From JBBPYA01 sp038200385 (GTDB lineage Bacteria; Actinomycetota; Actinomycetes; Mycobacteriales; Geodermatophilaceae): a DNA stretch of 15,045 nt. The DNA lies in the NCBI GenBank assembly GCA_038200385.1, contig JBBPYA010000034.1, positions 1 through 15,045 on the forward strand, read 5' to 3'. A program made the position numbers and the translations under genes. A model generated the notes under the pieces. That model was not told the DNA's origin. It did not search any database and saw nothing but the letters and a program-made list of their open reading frames with translations. Positions 12,884 to 15,045 of this stretch are shown here, one piece after another (position 1 is the first letter of the stretch; every line of letters begins with the position of its first letter).

Positions 12884-13867
12884 ATGCGATTCGGGCTCTT
12901 CGTACCCCAGGGCTGGCGGCTGGACCTGGCCGGCATCGATCCTGCGCAGCACTGGTCGGTGATGCGCGAGCTGGCCCAGCGGGCCGACCGCGGCGCCTGG
13001 GACTCGCTGTGGGTCTACGACCACTTCCACACCGTGCCGGAGCCCACGGAGGAGGCGACCCACGAGGCGTGGACGCTGATGGCGGCATTCGCGGCCGCCA
13101 CCGAACGGGTCCGGCTCGGGCAGATGTGTACCTGCATGGGCTACCGCAACCCGGCGTACCTCGCCAAGGTCGCCGCGACCATCGACATCGTCTCCGGCGG
13201 CCGGGTGGAGATGGGGATCGGCGGCGGTTGGTACGAGCACGAGTGGCTGGCCTACGGCTACGGCTTCCCCCGGGCCGGGATCCGGCTGGCGATGCTCGAC
13301 GAGGGCGTCCAGATCATGCGCCAGCTCTGGTCCGAGGGGCGCGCGACCCTGGCCGGGAAGCACTACCAGGTCGACGGTGCGATCTGCCGGCCGCTGCCCA
13401 TCCAGGTCGGCGGCCCGCCGCTGTGGATCGCCGGTGGTGGGGAGCGCAAGACGTTGCGCACCGCGGCGCAGTACGCGTCGTACACCAACTTCGACGGGAC
13501 GCCGGACACCTTCGCGCACAAGTCGGACGTCCTCGAGAGGCACTGCAGGGACCTGGGGCGCGACTTCGCCGCGATCACCCGCTCGTCGAACTACAACGTC
13601 GTGATCGGAGCGACCGAGGCCGATGTGCAGGAGCGGCTGGGCTGGATCGGCAAGCACTACGAGAAGCTGCTGCCGGGCAAGGGCGATCGGGCGCGCAAGT
13701 CGTTCGAGGACGGCCCGCTGGTCGGTACGCCGGAGCAGATCGTGGACGCCCTGCGCGCGGCGGAGCGGATGGGCATGACGTACGCGATCACCTACTTCGT
13801 CGAGGCAGCGTACGACCCCAGTGGGATCGAGCTGTTCGAGCGGGAGGTCCTCCCCGCGCTGGGGTAG
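12884..13867 (+). CDS. LLM-class (luciferase-like) oxidoreductase, probably F420-dependent
   Basis: This 327-aa protein is a TIM-barrel luciferase-like oxidoreductase of the actinobacterial F420-dependent type. MRFGLFVPQGW starts the barrel; WDSLWVYDHFHTVP, NPAYLAKVAATIDIVSGGRVEMGIGGGWYEHEW and PLPIQVGGPPLWIAGGGERKTLRTAAQYA are family hallmarks, and PLVGTPEQIVDAL closes the barrel. The family reduces or oxidises diverse small molecules using F420 or FMN, and the substrate is not visible here. It has its own leaderless promoter, 49 bp after the cupredoxin-like gene, and ends with TAG one base before the convergent stop of the permease gene. It may be unrelated to the CoA-based operon. Confidence 0.88.
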   Translation: MRFGLFVPQGWRLDLAGIDPAQHWSVMRELAQRADRGAWDSLWVYDHFHTVPEPTEEATHEAWTLMAAFAAATERVRLGQMCTCMGYRNPAYLAKVAATIDIVSGGRVEMGIGGGWYEHEWLAYGYGFPRAGIRLAMLDEGVQIMRQLWSEGRATLAGKHYQVDGAICRPLPIQVGGPPLWIAGGGERKTLRTAAQYASYTNFDGTPDTFAHKSDVLERHCRDLGRDFAAITRSSNYNVVIGATEADVQERLGWIGKHYEKLLPGKGDRARKSFEDGPLVGTPEQIVDALRAAERMGMTYAITYFVEAAYDPSGIELFEREVLPALG

Positions 13868-13868
13868 C

Positions 13869-14837
13869 TCACGGCTCCGGGACGGGCTGCCCCAGGTCGG
13901 CGCAGTCCACGTCGGCGGAGCCCAGGCGGTCGCGCCCTGCTCCACCACTCGGAGCCGCGCGGAGCCGCGCCGCCCGCCGGTCCGGTGCGGCTCGCGCGGT
14001 GGCCAGGACGGACCCGGCCAGGATCAGGACGAACCCGACCGCGGTGGCGGTGGTGAAGAGCTCGTCGAGCAGGACCACCCCCAGCAGGACGGCCACCGCC
14101 GGGTTGAGGTAGGTGATCACCACCGACCGGGCGGGACCCACCTCGGCGACCAGGGCCAGGAACAGCAGAAAGGCCAGCGCCGTACACACCGCGGCAAGGA
14201 CAACGACGGCGCCGATCACGGCCGCGGACGGCCAGCGACGCGGCGCCAGCGCCAGCCCGGCCGGCACGTACACGAGGGCGGCCAGACCGAGCGAGGCGGC
14301 CACCACACCCATCGCCGGCACCTCGGCCAGCTGCCGGGACAGGATGACCGGGCCGATCGCGTAGCAGATCGCGACGCCGGCGATGGCCAGCACGGACCAG
14401 ACGTCCCCGGCGCTGATCTCGAAGCCGACGAGGGCGCCGACCCCGGCCACCCCCAGGATCAGGCCGAGCAGCCGGCGGCCGTCGAGCCGCTCGTGCTCGC
14501 CGGTGCTCACCGCGATGGCCGCGCCGACCAGGGGTACGGCGGCGATGAGCAACCCGGTCAGCGAACTGGACAGCCGCTGCTCGGCGTAGCTCAGCAGCAG
14601 CCAGGGGATGCAGATCTCGATGACGGTGTAGATCAGGAACGGGCGCCACCTGGCGAGCAGGGGGCGCAGTTGTCCCCGGGCGATCGCGAAGGGCAGCAGC
14701 AGCACGGCGCCGATGGCGGTGCGCGCCAGCACCAGCGTCGGCGGCGACAACTCCTCGACCGCGACCTTGATCAGCAGGTAGGGGATGCCCCAGATGACGC
14801 CCATCACGACGAACAGCGTCCAGCCCCGGCGGCTCAC
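13869..14837 (-). CDS. EamA/DMT-family membrane transporter
   Basis: This 322-aa protein has about ten predicted hydrophobic helices with the EamA/DMT pattern: WTLFVVMGVIWGIPYLLIKVAVE at the N-terminus, a repeated half starting WSVLAIAGVAICYAIGPV, and PAVAVLLGVVLLDEL near the end. A charged tail rich in Arg follows. These are inner-membrane permeases for metabolites, typically exporters, with unknown substrates. I chose the GTG at 14835-14837 because a GGAGGAGG ribosome-binding site lies 4-9 nt upstream and the preceding 34 codons of the frame look non-coding. Its stop is one base from that of the convergent oxidoreductase gene. A copy of the 80-bp repeat lies upstream at 14937-15016. Confidence 0.9.
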   Translation of the reverse strand: MSRRGWTLFVVMGVIWGIPYLLIKVAVEELSPPTLVLARTAIGAVLLLPFAIARGQLRPLLARWRPFLIYTVIEICIPWLLLSYAEQRLSSSLTGLLIAAVPLVGAAIAVSTGEHERLDGRRLLGLILGVAGVGALVGFEISAGDVWSVLAIAGVAICYAIGPVILSRQLAEVPAMGVVAASLGLAALVYVPAGLALAPRRWPSAAVIGAVVVLAAVCTALAFLLFLALVAEVGPARSVVITYLNPAVAVLLGVVLLDELFTTATAVGFVLILAGSVLATARAAPDRRAARLRAAPSGGAGRDRLGSADVDCADLGQPVPEP

Positions 14838-14907
14838 CGCACCTCCTCCGGCGGCACCGTCGTCGCCGCCTCGCGGGGCATAGCCTGCCCCCCGGGTCGG
14901 ACATTCC

Positions 14908-14930
14908 CGTGACGGGTCCGCCAGGTCACG
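14908..14930. promoter_or_regulatory. Weak candidate operator upstream of the EamA gene
   Basis: CGTGAC and GTCACG form a 6-bp inverted repeat with an 11-bp spacer about 70 bp upstream of the permease start. Spacing near one helical turn fits a dimeric regulator, but such short repeats arise by chance in G/C-rich DNA. Confidence 0.2.
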
Positions 14931-14936
14931 TCGCCG

Positions 14937-15016
14937 CATCCTCTCCTACCGCAGCGGGTCCTCGCGGGCGGCCGGCCACCCGCGAGGACCCGTCACGATC
15001 AGGTGACCTGATCGTG
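14937..15016. repeat. 80-bp two-hairpin intergenic repeat, copy 2
   Basis: This is the second copy of the element at 2862-2941. Hairpin 1 at 14956-14991 has a 13-bp perfect stem starting GGGTCCTCGCGGG and a 10-nt loop. Its distal part differs from copy 1 on both strands so that pairing is kept. The 23-bp palindrome at 14994-15016 (half-site CACGATCAGGT, central G) is identical to copy 1. It lies about 100 bp upstream of the permease start, close to the window edge; the following bases to 15045 are G-rich without a recognisable feature. Confidence 0.85.
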
Positions 15017-15045
15017 AGGTGTGGGGGCGTGGGGGCTGGGGGGCG

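Noticed and set aside
12800..13948. 382-codon minus-strand frame
   Set aside because: Antisense of the LLM oxidoreductase; no domain or ribosome-binding site.

Overview
The window comes from a high-GC actinobacterium: coding regions are strongly G/C-biased at third codon positions, GTG starts are frequent, 4-bp GTGA stop/start overlaps recur, TANNNT -10 boxes sit 6-7 nt before start codons (leaderless mRNAs), and there is a luciferase-like oxidoreductase of the kind that usually uses F420. Genus cannot be fixed from the sequence; a Pseudonocardiales-, Nocardioides- or Geodermatophilus-type organism would fit. No tRNA, rRNA, CRISPR array or transposase was seen.

Layout. Positions 1-4105 (minus strand) hold a MetE-like zinc protein (candidate epoxyalkane:coenzyme M transferase, EtnE/XecA type). 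After a 244-bp spacer carrying a structured repeat come a 38-codon ORF, an unrecognised 324-aa protein, an aspartase/fumarase-superfamily lyase and a PLP enzyme of the D-cysteine desulfhydrase/ACC deaminase family that runs off the left edge. The last four are joined by three consecutive GTGA overlaps. Positions 4248-9517 (minus) hold an operon of a CoA-disulfide-reductase-like flavoprotein, CoA-transferase subunits A and B, and an ADP(NDP)-forming acyl-CoA synthetase. A SAM methyltransferase (9606-10340, minus) is divergent from an acylating, CoA-dependent aldehyde dehydrogenase (10472-11881, plus). The rest is a secreted cupredoxin-like protein, an LLM-class oxidoreductase and a convergent EamA/DMT permease.

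How the genes may work together. A MetE-like transferase beside a fumarase-superfamily lyase and a cysteine-desulfhydrase-like PLP enzyme matches, from memory, the bacterial coenzyme M (CoM) biosynthesis operon of Xanthobacter (xcb genes) combined with the CoM-dependent alkene/epoxide pathway. The 4.2-11.9 kb genes could then process the CoM adduct: aldehyde to acyl-CoA (aldehyde dehydrogenase), CoA exchange and energy recovery (CoA transferase, acyl-CoA synthetase), and thiol/disulfide recycling (flavoprotein). This is an inference from gene families and context. The decisive ComA-like phosphosulfolactate synthase, an alkene monooxygenase and a hydroxyalkyl-CoM dehydrogenase are not in the window and would have to lie outside it.

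Regulatory and structural signals: a perfect TGTGA-N6-TCACA CRP/GlxR-type site overlaps the predicted -35 of the MetE-like gene; an 80-bp two-hairpin repeat occurs twice (2862-2941 and 14937-15016) with compensatory stem changes; a 12-bp inverted repeat spans the acyl-CoA synthetase start; and palindromes lie upstream of the aldehyde dehydrogenase and cupredoxin genes.
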